A stretch of 64,000 nucleotides of DNA from Mimachlamys varia (Eukaryota > Mollusca > Bivalvia > Pectinida > Pectinidae). This document shows positions 1 to 12,900 of the stretch, in pieces. The stretch's first letter is position 1. Each line of letters starts with the position of its first letter. Made by a program: the position numbers and the translations under genes. The notes under the pieces were generated by a model, which ran no database searches, was not told the origin of the DNA, and was given only the letters and a program-made list of their open reading frames with translations. The stretch spans positions 26,510,792 through 26,574,791 of the forward strand of contig OX392532.1 of the NCBI GenBank assembly GCA_947623455.1, read 5' to 3'.

Positions 1-1104
1 TGTTCACAATGGCGTAATACCTTAACCGGAAGTGCTATCAAGACACCGAAGGTATCAATATCATCGGAATGTCATACTCTATTGATCTGTAGAAAAAGTT
101 TTCACAAATAATGAAAAATGAAGAATTTCTAAAAATAGATTAACTTTGACCTCTGCCCCGCTTTTTTACGAGACATATTTTGTTATAACTTATAGTAGAA
201 AAAAGTTGTCCCCAGATGTATTCTACAATAATATACCTTTGAAACATCTGAACATTAAACGGTTATTGAGATATAGCCATTTAAACATTTTAAAGTATGA
301 CGTCATAGCGGCCATCTTGGATTTTGAATCAATTTTAAAATATCAAACTTTAGTCGGGACTATCCCACGATCATTTTAGACAAGTTTGAGCTGAATCCCA
401 CTGTTGGAATTTGAGAAGAAGTTTAAAATGTGAAACGGTTTTTTATATAGATTATATAGGGGGAAATTACATATGGCGTATACCGGAAACCACATGTGTT
501 ACATAAAAACTAAACACATCAAATTCATCAGAATGACATTGTGTATAGATTGGTCAAAACAAATTTCAAAAAAAATTAAAATTTAAAAAAAAAAAAAAAA
601 AAATTTTTTTTTTGATTTTTGACCCAATGGCGAACTTTTTTATTTCAACTCCAAAGTACCTAAATGTGTGAGAAAAAAAGTTAGATATGGCTTATGTCTA
701 CAATAATATCATTACAGAAACTCTGAACAGCCAACGGTCATTGAAATATTGCTATTTTAAAGTTTTTAACTTATGACGTCATGGCGGCCATCTTGGATTT
801 TGGACCTACTTCGTTATGTTCTACCAGTTCTAGTTCTACCATATAGTTACCACCTTCAACTAGTTGAAGATCTTGTAACGGGATTGGGTTTGTGCTATGC
901 TCAGTGACAGACTTACATATTACATAATAATTCAGTTATTTAGTATTTACTTAGATATACAATGTATATATATGTTTACAAATGATGCAAGAAAAGAAAG
1001 AGAGAGAGTGACTCCTAACAGCAAAGTGATTGGGAATCCCCTTCCTACAAAGCCTGTTAGGAGTAAACAGCAGGAGAGAAAAAAAGAAATTATTATGTAA
1101 AGTC
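1..1104. repeat. Diverged direct repeat of about 475 bp
   Basis: No gene is visible here. Two diverged copies of one sequence lie in tandem: the block ending with TGACGTCATAGCGGCCATC near 298-317 recurs as TGACGTCATGGCGGCCATC near 774-793. The preceding text (ATCGGAATGTCATA near 63; ATCAGAATGACATT near 527) also recurs at about the same spacing. A poly-A/poly-T tract lies near 582-612. The 'GGCGGCCATCTTGGATTTT' word also occurs in related form near 45.88 kb, so this is an interspersed repeat family. The short ORFs here have no coding character. Confidence 0.55.
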
Positions 1105-3118
1105 TGTCAGCTGTTCTAAATTACTCATCATTGGTTGTTTTAGAAGAAAGTTGAGAAAGAGAGGTCTTGAAAGAGTTGAAAGTGGGAGCACTAACGACGT
1201 GTGATGGTAAATTGTTCCAGTCTACAACAGTGCGTGGGAAAAAAGATTGTTGCCTAGCCAATGTTTTTGAATAAATCTGCTGATATTGATACTGGTGTGA
1301 ATTTCTAGAAATTCTGGAGGCTCGTTGCAGTCTGTCAGACGTTGGTATGGCTACAGTGCCGTGATGAATCTTATAGAACATTTTCAGGCGTGCATCTTTC
1401 CTACGGTCTGAAAGGCTGCGCCAACCAAGAGTATCTATCATATCTGTCACACTAGAGGTGTTACGAAAACGGTTTGACACATAACGAGCCCCCCTTCTCT
1501 GAACCATTTCAATTTTGTTTATATTATTTTTAGTGAATGGATCCCAAACTGAACAGGCATATTCTAAAGAAGGTCTGACCAAGGATTTATAAGCCTGTTC
1601 TTTAAATGATGTAGAGCTAATTTTCAGGTTTCTTCTGAGAAATCCTAGAGTAGAATTTGCCTTATTACAAATCTGATCTACATGAGTATCCCATTTCAAG
1701 TCTGATCTGAGGGTTACTCCTAGGTATTTAACAGAATTTACATGTTTTAGAATTTGGCCATGAAGTGAATAATCAAAATAAATGGGAGATTTTTTCTTAG
1801 AGACTGTTAAAGCATAACACTTACTAGGATGAAAAGCCATGTGCCATTTCTGCTCCCAAGAGGCCAGTTTGTCCAGATCAGACTGCAGGGTCCTGGCATC
1901 TGTTTCTGACGTAATTGTCAGATACACGATGGTATCATCCGCAAACAGTCTGACCTTGGACTTAAGGCCAAATGGCATGTCGTTAATATAAAATAAAAAC
2001 AGACTTGGGCCTAGAACAGATCCCTGGGGAACACCGGATAGAACATGAACATATTCAGATTTGACGCCTTCCACAAGTACTGATTGGGTTCTATTATTAA
2101 GAAAATTGGAGATCCAAGATGTTGTTTTCTCATCAATACCATAGTGAATTAGTTTGTTGACAAGTAAAGAGTGACTGACCTTGTCGAACGCTTTAGAAAA
2201 GTCCATGACCAAAATATCTGTTTGTTTAGAATCATCTAAAGTTTTAGTAATATCATCAAAAAATTCCAAGAGTTGTGTTTCACAGGACCTAGATTTCCGA
2301 AAACCATGCTGAAGAGGGTACAAAATATTGTGTCGATCAGAATGAGACATTATGTTTGATACTATGACATGCTCCATCAGCTTACAACAAATACAAGTTA
2401 ACGATATTGGCCTGTAATTTACCGGATCATATTTTTGGCCCTTTTTAAAGATGGGAACAATATGGGCTGTCTTCCAATCTTGAGGTACAATGCCAGAATC
2501 TAGAGAAAAATTGAAAATGATACTCAAGATTGGTGCTATTTCACTGGATAATTCCTTCAAGACCATTGGACTCAAGTCATCTGGGCCTGGTGCTTTGGAA
2601 CAATTAAGATTTTTCAATAATTTTAGAATGCCATCTGATGAAATAATAGGCGTGTCCATAGTAGGAAATGTCTGATTAGAGTCCATGTAATTTTCGTTGA
2701 CAAAAACATCAGAGGAAATGGTTTTAGAAGAGGAGAATACAGATTCAAACTGCTTGTTAAGCAGATTGGCCTTAGAATACGAGTCTGAAATGAGCTTTCC
2801 CTCCTGCTTCAAGTGGGGGATTCCGGAGTAGTCTGTTTTTTTGTGTTTAATGTAAGCCCAAAATTTTTTCATACATTTGAAAGTTCCAGTGATCGAGGTT
2901 TCTTTTGGAGTGACTATGTCTTGGATGTATGTCCAGTACTCTTGACGAATCTTTTTTTGAATTAAGTGTTTTAACTCTTTATATTTCTTTGTTGTGTTTG
3001 GGTCACCTGATTTTTTTGATTTTTTGTACAGTCTATTACGTTTACTGATCAGATGTTTAATTTCATGTGATATCCAGGGCTGACTTTCTTTTGGTTTTGA
3101 TAATTTATGTGGCTGTCA
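1105..3118 (-). mobile_element. 5'-truncated non-LTR retrotransposon (CR1/Jockey-like LINE)
   Basis: This minus-strand element carries the reverse transcriptase and C-terminal region of a LINE ORF2. The open frame runs from just after a stop at 3116-3118 to the TGA at 1121. No apurinic endonuclease domain is present upstream, so the 5' part is missing, as expected from incomplete reverse transcription. The 3' boundary is uncertain; no clear poly(A) tail or simple-repeat tail was found. It lies upstream of the divergent SFSWAP promoter region. Confidence 0.8.
1121..3115 (-). pseudogene. LINE ORF2 fragment: reverse transcriptase
   Basis: The frame is open for 665 codons including the stop. The in-frame ATG at 2872 gives 583 aa, but coding similarity continues upstream of it: the basic linker typical of these proteins, with 'ESQPWISHEIKHLISKRNR', lies near 3085-3030. 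Visible RT motifs in order are NYRPISLT (block 2), the HGFRKSRSCETQLLEF block, a DFSKAFD catalytic block, SGVPQGSVLGP, and the FADDT active-site box. A C-terminal tail follows with VQRRGARYVSNRF and the LGWRSLSDRRKDARLKMFYKI-like segment typical of CR1/Jockey-group ORF2s. The catalytic aspartates (the first D of DFSKAFD and both D of FADD) are intact and there is no frameshift, so the copy is fairly young, but without its endonuclease it is presumably not autonomous. Confidence 0.85.
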
Positions 3119-3212
3119 CCCCTTTGGCTCATGCCAAATACAATGGGCTTAACTGAATTGACATACCTCTTACCATTTTTGCATAATTCGTGTCACAAAA
3201 TGAAATGCAGAA

Positions 3213-3213
<1 letters not shown>

Positions 3214-3255
<42 letters not shown>
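3214..3255 (+). repeat. (AAT)n microsatellite
   Basis: A run of about 13 uninterrupted AAT units lies in the gap between the LINE fragment and the putative minus-strand exon. The short asparagine- or isoleucine-rich ORFs that cross it are artefacts of the repeat. Confidence 0.95.
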
Positions 3256-3355
3256 CAGAACAGAAACAATAGGACTTTTCACCACAAAGTGAAAAGCCCT
3301 AACAACAGAAAATCATGTGATGATGATAAATATATATTTGAGATGAAACAAGCAC

Positions 3356-3527
3356 CTGCTAGTTTGTTTCTGCTGTGTATTTCTCTAATTACTCTAAACG
3401 GAATACTTGTTTGGTCCTTAAAGTTCTGTATATGATCTGCGATATCACTTTGGTACGCTTCGTCAAATTTTAGGGAATCTTTCAAGAACTCCAGCACCGA
3501 TTCTGTGAATAAAACTTCGGGCTCCAT
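3356..3527 (-). CDS. Putative first coding exon of an unidentified gene, divergent from SFSWAP
   Basis: A minus-strand ATG at 3527 in good context (AAAAATGGAG) opens a frame that starts MEPEVLFTESVLEFLKDSLK and stays protein-like: amphipathic, acidic, mixed composition, about 57 residues. It reaches a possible 5' splice site CTAGCAG|GTGCTT, with the exon ending at 3356. Beyond this the frame reads low-complexity sequence. I do not recognise the family. The exon lies 283 bp from the SFSWAP ATG in head-to-head orientation, which is a common arrangement for a shared bidirectional promoter. Further exons would lie below 1.1 kb or off the left edge, because 1.1-3.1 kb is occupied by a LINE. It could be a remnant or a chance ORF. 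Confidence 0.4.
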
Positions 3528-3810
3528 TTTTCATGTTAGGGTAAACCGGAAAAAGCATCGAAAACGGAAACTACATGGACCAGTTTATAACCAAATCCAA
3601 AAGGGGGGTTAACATATCGACATATCAGAAATAAAATATGAAAACATCAAACAAAACATCGCTTATTGATATTAAATGTTTTAATACATTTCAAACATAT
3701 AGATTATCATTATGTATAACCATATTTATGGTGCTTTCAAAATACTCATTTTATTCATGAGTCTGACATCTTTCCAGAGTGGACGAATCCAAATCGAGCA
3801 AGAAAACAAA
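3528..3810. promoter_or_regulatory. Putative bidirectional promoter between SFSWAP and the minus-strand exon
   Basis: This 283-bp gap separates two head-to-head start codons, each followed by plausible coding sequence. No TATA box is obvious close to the SFSWAP start. Transcription start sites cannot be placed from sequence. In-frame upstream ATGs for SFSWAP exist (3712, for example), but the ATG at 3811 has the better context and gives the family-like N-terminus. Confidence 0.4.
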
Positions 3811-3995
3811 ATGGCGGCTGCCCAATGGTGGGCGCAAGCTAACGAAGAGGAAAACCGCCAAAACAAAGCACAAGAGGAACTCTTTGTTTTTGGATATGCT
3901 TGTAAGCTGTTCCGGGATGATGAGAAGGCCATATTCGTGGACCAAGAGAAACACTTGATCCCATGGATGTCCGACGACAGACTTCTCATTGACAG
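3811..3995 (+). CDS. SFSWAP: SFSWAP exon 1: start of the SWAP N-terminal domain
   Basis: It encodes [19 protein letters not shown] followed by the diagnostic [19 protein letters not shown] and [14 protein letters not shown]. The exon ends ATT GAC AG, and the split AGG codon completes in exon 2 at 6802. Its donor reads CAG|GTCTGT, which departs from GTRAGT and is weaker than every other donor in this gene. Confidence 0.93.
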
Positions 3996-6900
3996 GTCTG
4001 TTCTCCATACAACCTCGGGAGCCACAAAAAAGGTTTCGATTTGAGTCGATTTTCGCGCATTGTACTAACAACTGACCTTAGTTTCAGCATCATGGATTTA
4101 CAGGGAGTATGTGTGTTTACTGGTATGCATCGGCAATGACCGTTTTGTATACCAGTAATGCAGTCTTGCAGATCTATGAACTCGAGATGAACCCCCTTCT
4201 TCTGACCTTGCCCTTGGTTCGGAGAAAGAAACGATGACGGACCAGAATCTAAGACTGTTGGACAGTGGTGGAAGGACGTCACACTTCCATTGATAGTCAA
4301 ACAACTTGATAGACTTTTCATGTTCTTTTGCAATTATTGAGAATGTCATGCAGCATTTGGCATTCGCTGTTGTCCAGATGTTTTCAGGAATTTGTTTTCA
4401 GATGTGTCCACCTTGTAATGTGATGGAGATGCAACAAGACTGTCATATCTAACTGTATGAACTGGTATGCCAGGTAACAGGTATCAGTATGGAACAACAC
4501 AAAACAACACAGATTCCACACGTTTATTGTGGAGGAAAATATAAAAAGATTACTGAACAGTTACTATATATATGTGTAAATGTACTTCATATTGTGGACA
4601 ATCAAGTTTGTATCTGGTTTTAAAACACATTGTTCGAATTTGTGGCTGCACATATTTCATCAAAATGACATTTGTTTGATAGCATTAAACAGTGGTTATT
4701 CTTACCCCTTCAACCCCCCTCTTTTTATTAAACGAAGCAAAAGAAAAGAAAAAAACAATTACAAAAGACCTAATTTGATTATTTGTAATTAATATTATGC
4801 CAGGTACTGATCTCTCTATGTGTTATACTCCACAGAGACCAGTGTGGCTTTAATGCGGAGGTGGATAAGTACGCATGCGATACTTACTTTAGATACATGC
4901 GGCACCTACCTTTTGAAAATAAGGGAAATATATTTGCTCTGCTCTGAACTCTGTCATACAAATGTAAAACAGATATGATGACAACAAATTTCTTTTAAAC
5001 TAGGCCAAGCAAAGGATATTTTCTGCTGTTTAGTGTTAGTTAAACAATATTGCATATAAAAGTGAAAACTTGTGAAATGATATTGAAAGATCAGTGATCA
5101 TAAACTGATCCTATTTCCATTATAATTCAAAAATAAAAATGTAGTTTGAGGTTTTGGGGACCTGAACTAATCTTCCAAGCTATGTTTTAAACTTCGCATG
5201 ATTCAACAGTTTCAAACACAATTTAAACAAGTTCTGGTCTGACCACCTTTCCAAGTTAACCCACACTGCTATTTGAACTAATTATAATAGCAAGGTAACC
5301 AGAAGGCTGGAAATAGTAAACTTTATATCTATTCTCATTATTCAAACACCTTCACTGGTTGAGAAGCTGTTGAAGCATATTCTGGTGTCAGTACTGTAAG
5401 ATACCAGTTTTACAAAGATGAATATATATATATATATGTGATTTCAAATTGTAGTAAAACATTGCTGCTGAGGACTAGCTAGAAAGTGAACACAGATCAA
5501 CAGCACACTACATTGATTGTATCTAGTAACTCATTATACTTGTATCATGTGTTTCTGAGTTTCATCATACTGTATGATACAAGCAACAAGCTTTGAACAG
5601 CCATTGACTCTTGACAGTTTAAAAAAATTACAAGCATGATGTAAATGTTTCAGTAGTTTCTAATTTTATTGTTGTGAATTAAAATACGACGTCGTATCCC
5701 AAGTATCAAAATTTGATTAAATGTTTTGGAAAGCATACCAGGAAGGCATATATAAATATTCTGATTGCTATTTTTCTAATCCTCTATAAAATGTGTGGAT
5801 GTGCTTTGGCTCAATTTAAAATTTTGATACACATGTCAGGGAAAATTCTGACTCTCAAAACCTATGGGAGAATTTGAGGGATTTTATGGGGTCAGCAAAT
5901 TATCTATGAGATTTTTCTATATAAAGTAATATAATTTTGGATTTTTAATGAGGTTTTCAGGAAAAATATGGGTAAAAATCCCCAAATCTCGCCCCAAAGT
6001 GATCCCTGACATATATATAAAATTTGAATACTGGGGTTGCATACACAAAAGAATAAACAGTTACAAAAGGTCCTTTCACAATAGAAATAACAATGTTACC
6101 ATAAACGTTTACTGCTGTTTATTGTTGATACTATCATGTGGTTTTCAATAGTGAAATGGCTGTCTCACTATGTGCTGTTTTTTAATGTTGTGTGACATTT
6201 CTGCATTACTCCTTTCCTTCCTTGTGATTAATCTGGTTTTGTGCATCAGAAATATTCAGTGAAAATGTAGCCTTAAAAGGTATACATTAAGATTCATTTT
6301 TGTGTCAATTATCAGTAGCATAAATCATTGAAAAAAATAAAGAGAAATTTAAAGATAAGAATGTAAATTAGAGAAGGACCAGATGTACATGATTATTTAC
6401 AAAAGAAATGCATATTTTCCAACATAAGTATTTATTTAGACTACTAAGAATGAAGGGTATGATGTTTTGGATTTTTTTCCCCTGGAATTGATTTTGAAAA
6501 TATAAATTGATGATTTCAATCAAATCACTTTTCCCACTGAAATATTCTTACTATCAAATATAATTCCAGATGAGTACTTCTGATGGACATTCATATTTTC
6601 ATAATATTCACCAGATGTGTCTTTTGATTGAGTTAAAACGTTCTGCTTCCTGCATGTAAATAGTCTTCTGTTATGCTTGCTCCAATCTGTCTGAAGTCCA
6701 CACAAAGCTTCCTCTGTACAATGTAACTGTTAGTGTATAGGGTAATTACAGTGCTTGGGGAACCATGAGCCTGTCCTTACTGTGTTTTTGTCTGCCGACA
6801 GGTATGACGGACGGGGTCACTTGTTTGACCTCTCAGCATTCGATGCCAGCAATGTTAAAGACACAGAACTTACACTGACTGAAGATGAAGAACACATCGA

Positions 6901-9900
6901 GAAGCTGTGTGATGATGAGCGTTACCTGGAACTGCGGACAGACATGGCGGAGAAGACCATGTATGAAGGTAGAGTGCATGTGTTTAACTTTATTTTCAAT
7001 GTAGGTTCCAAAGGACCTTCTACATTGGACTCATCAATACATAAATTGCACTGTGATGTATGTCAATATAATTAGAATGTTATGATCAGGGATTAATTAA
7101 GGATTAAGGGGAAACTACCCTTTCTTGACTTAGCAGTTGAGGGGAAAGAAATTGTTTCATAAAATGAATTTTTTAGAAATCTGTTTCCAAATTTTTAAAC
7201 CTGAAAGCACATTTTTCAAGTGCAAACTGCAGAATTTATTAGAAATACAAATACAAGATTTTTGGTAGATATCGGCATAAAATGAGGGAAAACTCTTTAT
7301 ATCAGTAAATTTAACATTATTTTGATGAGGAAAATGAAAATCTTCTAAGGGAATCTACCTATAAACTGCAGGGAAAAAAAATCTTCCTTAATCCCCAAAA
7401 ACTGTAGCTGTTTCAAAGTGAATCCTCTCGATAAAATGAGTTCAAAGCTTTAAATAATATGTTCAATACATATTCTTATTGATAACCTAAACAGCTAGAA
7501 TTATAGTCTACAGGGTATATTGAACACATCTGTTTTTAGTTTGTACCAAACAACATTAATTATAATGTTGTTTTCAAGTCTTGTGAAATTTGGCCATTCT
7601 TTTTTTCCCCCCGAGATATTTTGAAAATACACTGTTTGACACCAATAATGATAATGTAATGTAATTGACATATTTTTACAGAGGAGGAGTGGAAGCGGTA
7701 CTATTTGTCTCTTTCTGAGGGATACAATGCTGTCGGCTTCAGCTACGACTACGCTCAGCAAATGGCAGCCGAACAACAGCCAGAGGTCAAAATTGGTAAG
7801 ATGCTTCTCATTCTAATTCAAGCTCAAAAACTTTAAAATTGCAATTTTAAGACATAAAAACAGGAAAGCTTCTACATGAAAACCCAAAATTGGCATTGTT
7901 TAGTTGAAATAACCACCACTGTAAAAAACAAGTCAGACATTTTTTTTGAAAGATTTTGAATTATACAATTTTTTCTAAAGCTGTGATATTATGATTTGTT
8001 TGAACAGAAGCAGTAGAAGACATACCTTTTGTTGCTCCCCCTGAGTTACATGTACCTCCAGAAATTAATGTGGTGAGTGGTTCATACACAACATTCTTCG
8101 TAATAAACGGTAAAAAGATGATCTTGCATGAGTGTCAAAGTTACATGAAATTCATTAAACTAGTTCAGTGATTTAATTTGCCACAAGTCTTTAATCTAGA
8201 CGAGTGACATGTTCAGTTATTTAATGAGTTTAATAAATTTCATATTATAATGATTGAATAGCATTTATTCATGATATGACAATATGCATAGTAAATTGAG
8301 TAAGTTTTGTGATAAAGTTCATAATTATGAAAACAACTTGTAAATTTATGGACCCTTAAAAAAACAAATATGGGTATTGTTACAGTTTCTGCATTGTGAT
8401 CTTTACCTTTTGATGATAAGAAAACATTTTAGAATAAAACTGACATATCATAGAACTGAATGTTATGATTAAAAGAGTAATAGATGAGAAACAAATGAAA
8501 ATTGCATCCATGAAATATAAAGACTTAATCTTTGCCCTATGTAATCAGCTTCATCACCATATAGCTTCAGTCTTTGCTAAAAATGTTTTCTTCTTTCCCT
8601 CTAGCCGGAAACGGAGAAAGAGAACGCTATTATAGAGAAGACTGCTAAGTTCATAGCAGAACATGGAGCTCAGATGGAAATCATTATAAAAACAAAACAG
8701 TCCAATAACTCACAGTTTGAATTCATGCATTTTGAGAACACACTGAACCCGTATTACAAGCACATGGTGAATATGATAAAGTCTGGGAAGTATAGACCAA
8801 AGGCTGAGGAAGTTGAGGAGGACCCTGACAGCAGTGAGTTACTATATATATAATAGAGGTTACATAACCAACGGTCGTTGGATATGGAATTTATTTCACT
8901 CTCGTTAATTATTTTTTTAAAGTTTTAAAAAACACAAGCTTTTGCGAGAGACTTTTGTAACTTTTAAAAAATAATTAACGAGAGTGAAATGAATTCCATA
9001 TTCAATAACCACAAGTCGTGTGACCTGTTTCTTCCACAATCTTAGTCAGAAACAATTGAAGAGAACTGCGAACTATGATATGCGCAAAATGTATGATCTC
9101 TTATAAATTCCCGCTAAATGGTGACAATGTCAACAATCGATGACGTCGTAAACAATCAGCAAGTGACGTTTTTGTTCCGGTCTATTGTGGTAGAAATAAA
9201 CTGTATTTAATTTGCAGCAATTATGAGAAAAGTTAAAAAAAGCTTTATATTAATCACACTTGTTGGTCCCATTTTAGCACGCGAGGTTTTAATTATTGTA
9301 AGAGGAAACTAGAGTACCTGGAGGAATCTCACATAGTCGAGTAGATGACCCCATATCTTTTCACGTCTGATCAGGGTGCTACAATACATAAGAATATTCC
9401 TGCTCCATTCATTTCTGCGTTCCTGCTTGACAGAAGACAGGAAAAGATAGTAATAGCTTCATCGGTCTAATCCAATTACATCTCAACCAATTGTTCATGA
9501 ATGAAAATCAAACTTTATACAAAGGCCCAATTTGGGGATGTGGTGGGACATTTCTTAAAGCAAATTTTATGAATATTTAAGTTATTGTGTACCACCTTGA
9601 CTGAACAAGTGACAGAGTTACTTCAGGACTTAAATGAACTTATAATCTGTTGTATCTTTGAGAGTCAATGACTGATCGCGTTGATACGTTACAGGTTTTG
9701 AAGAAGAACATCCAGATGGGTACCTACATCCAAGTCTCATGATACAGCGTGCCTCTCCAACCCCTGACCTTAAACCTATAAAAATGCCAACTGTTAGTAT
9801 CCATGACACTCCTTACGGACAACTCATCAAGTCACTAAAACGCTCCAACAAGCAGATGGATAAAGCAAGGTGAGTTCGCACACAGATTCACTTTTTTCGA

Positions 9901-12900
9901 GTGTTACTCGTGTCGCTTTACTAAGGAGTTCATATAAGGGTATCAACTTAGACGACATGTATATACTGACATTGTTTATCTAGTTCGTATTTATATGCAT
10001 TTTTTATATTATCACATTAGCTTAGATTGTAATAACTTCTTTATTTATGCATTGTAAGTATCAAATTATTATCTACACGTTGTGAAGCGCTCAAGAGTAA
10101 TTTTTTAAATTATATAGAACGCTATATAGATGTTTATTATTATTATTATTATTAAATTATAGCTCTACTCTTTAACACAACGTACTCGGGACAAGTAATG
10201 TTTTTCGTAATTAACTTCTTTATAATGTAACAATCATATCGCATCTACTGACTGTAGGATACTGCCTTAATGATAAAAAGTACAATTGAAACCTCCTTAG
10301 CTTGAACTTGAATAACTGTTTAATTTGAAGTATTTTGATGGTCCCAGCAAAACCTCCCACTAAACATTTAAACTCACTGAAGTAAAACACACTCATTAAC
10401 TCTGAAGTTTTCCCACGACCCCACCGAGTTCAAGATGACAAAGTTTGACTGTATACTCATTTATAGCTGTGATAGTTCAGAGCATGTTTGGTTAAACTAT
10501 TCGGTATTAGCAGGGGTAAATCTACGCCTTTTTTACTACCGTTTATGGGTAGTTTCCCCTCAAAATTGTTTTCTTTTTTTCCCCTCAGAATTGTGTAAAA
10601 TTTACTGAAATATTGTATTTTCTTTCAATTTTGATGTCAATATCTACCCAAATCCTCCAGATTTTTTTTCTTCTCATTATCCTTTGCTGTTTTCAGTTTG
10701 AAAAGTGAAACATTTTGATTATTAAAAATTCCCCTTTGAAGAGCTTTTTCCCCCTAAAGTAAAAAAGGGTAGTTTCCCCTTAATCCTAGATTAACCCCTG
10801 ATTAGTGTGGTATGATGAAATACTTGTTTGTTGTAGCGGTGACAGCGGAGCAGACCGACAGCCTACTAAAGAAGCCTCAGCCTTACAGCCTCCCCCACTG
10901 CCTCCTTACATGTCTCTGCCAGAGTACGGCACTTCCAACTCCAGTCTACCACTCCCCCCGGGGCTGGAACCCGTCACCCTCCCGTCCGCACACCAGCCCC
11001 CACCCCCAGGGACAGACGTGGGTGGTAACATCTACCTCAGCCGGGATAGTCCGGCCAGTGAAGACAGCTCTTCAAGGTATTGTAACATTGTAAAAGCCAA
11101 TATTTTCACATGTGGAATTTTTCACTTAGCCAGTCTCCAAACAGTTCACGGTGTGAACATGCAACATGTAATTTTGTACTGTGTACTTAATATACTATTA
11201 TATACTGTAGAGTTTGAGTGGGGTTAAATATTTTATGTGTGGATATATCTTGGAGATTTAAAGCAGGCGAAATACGCTAGTATTTTCACATCGTGAACCA
11301 TTTCACTTTTACAGTATGAATGGGCTGGCTAGTGTTAGATTAAAAAGTGTCCTTATCTGTAATAGGAATGGGCACTGTAACTTGGTCACCACTGTAGACC
11401 ATAATGGATGCATCCAAAATATGTTAACCCATTAACGCTTGAAGTCTCATGAAGATCTCTACCAACATTTGATGTGAAAGAGTTCAAATGTGTCTTCACT
11501 CGGGGGTGATTGAATGAAGTAAAAAGTGCCCATATCTCTGATAGGAATTGAAATTCAATTGTAACCGTTCACCATGATTGTTAATAAAAGTGGATGAATC
11601 CAAATAAATGCAAGATAACGTTTAACAAAGTTACCTAGGGGTGAAAGAGATTAAATATACAGTCATTATGTTCATGGTTTTAAGATACTTTTGTGGATTC
11701 TTGATTGTGGTGAAAATCTTCACAAAGAATTGTATCAAACTCTTTAACAATTAATGACTCTTTTATCCTGTCTGGCACACACACACAATACATGTGGAGG
11801 CTGGTCGTTACGTGATCAGAGCTGTTAATAATAACTTTAAACCCCCATTCAACCAATAAACGCTAAGTATATTCAGTAAAACACCTTCATAAGGAACACA
11901 CTTACAATGAATTCATAGTTGTTTTTAATTCCCCACCAAGTGCTCTATCATCTGTATGTTATACACATTTACTGAACTATGCTTATAACAAACTACTATC
12001 CTTGGTCCCTAGAGATTTGTTATAAACCTGTTTTACTGTAACCATGTTATGACAGGGGTAGACTTAAAATTTGTAATGCAACTGGCCCAAGTCTAAATCA
12101 ACCGGCCTGGGGCCAACGGGCCAGCGGCTAAATCGACCCCTGTATGATATATTCATGTACATTATAGGATATTAAGACAAGTATTGTTTGTGTTAACAGG
12201 GATTCCTTTAGCATACCTGGTGCTCCACAGATTGTTCCACCCCCTCCTGACCTTCAGCCTGTTATAGACAGAATGGCAATGTATGTTGCCAAGAACGGCG
12301 TGGAGTTTGAGATTGTCGTGAAAAGTAAAAACGATCCTAGATTTGCATTCTTGGAATCCTACCACGTCCATTTCCCATACTACAACTTCAAGAAGAATAT
12401 CCATATCACAGTAAGTAGTTTTTCTCTGCTGGGTACTGAAGGAGATGTCTCCAATTTATTGGTATATGTATGTTACCCTGGTAAATACTAGACACAATAT
12501 AAGTAGTTGCTTAGCTAGAGGAGATTCTCTTAGCTTGTTGGGTGAGCGTAAGACTAGTAGACAGAGGTTCTGCAAATAAATCTTGCTATTACCTCTGGAA
12601 AACTCTTATGACAATTTATGACAAGTTATTTCCTAGAAGGGGGGGGGGGATATAATACTGGTAAATGCTAGCTGCAATATACTGCTTAGCTAGAGAAATA
12701 TTCTCTTTAGCTCGATCAGTTGAGCGTAAAACTGGTAGTTAGAGGTTTCTGGTTGGACTCCCATAACATAATAATGACTTCTGTTACATATAATATGCCT
12801 GTGTAAAATAAGGAAAATGATTAACCCTTATCAAATAATATATAAATGTGTATTGAAAATGTATTGTGTACACCTATTGAACAATAATACTATCCATACC

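Noticed and set aside
3726..4349. Several minus-strand ORFs of 83-115 codons over SFSWAP exon 1 and intron 1
   Set aside because: They are antisense to a confirmed exon, have no family-like motifs and overlap each other in different frames.
10805..11227. 140-aa plus-strand ORF, proline-rich
   Set aside because: It is SFSWAP exon 7 (10837-11076) with intron sequence read through at both ends; not a separate gene.
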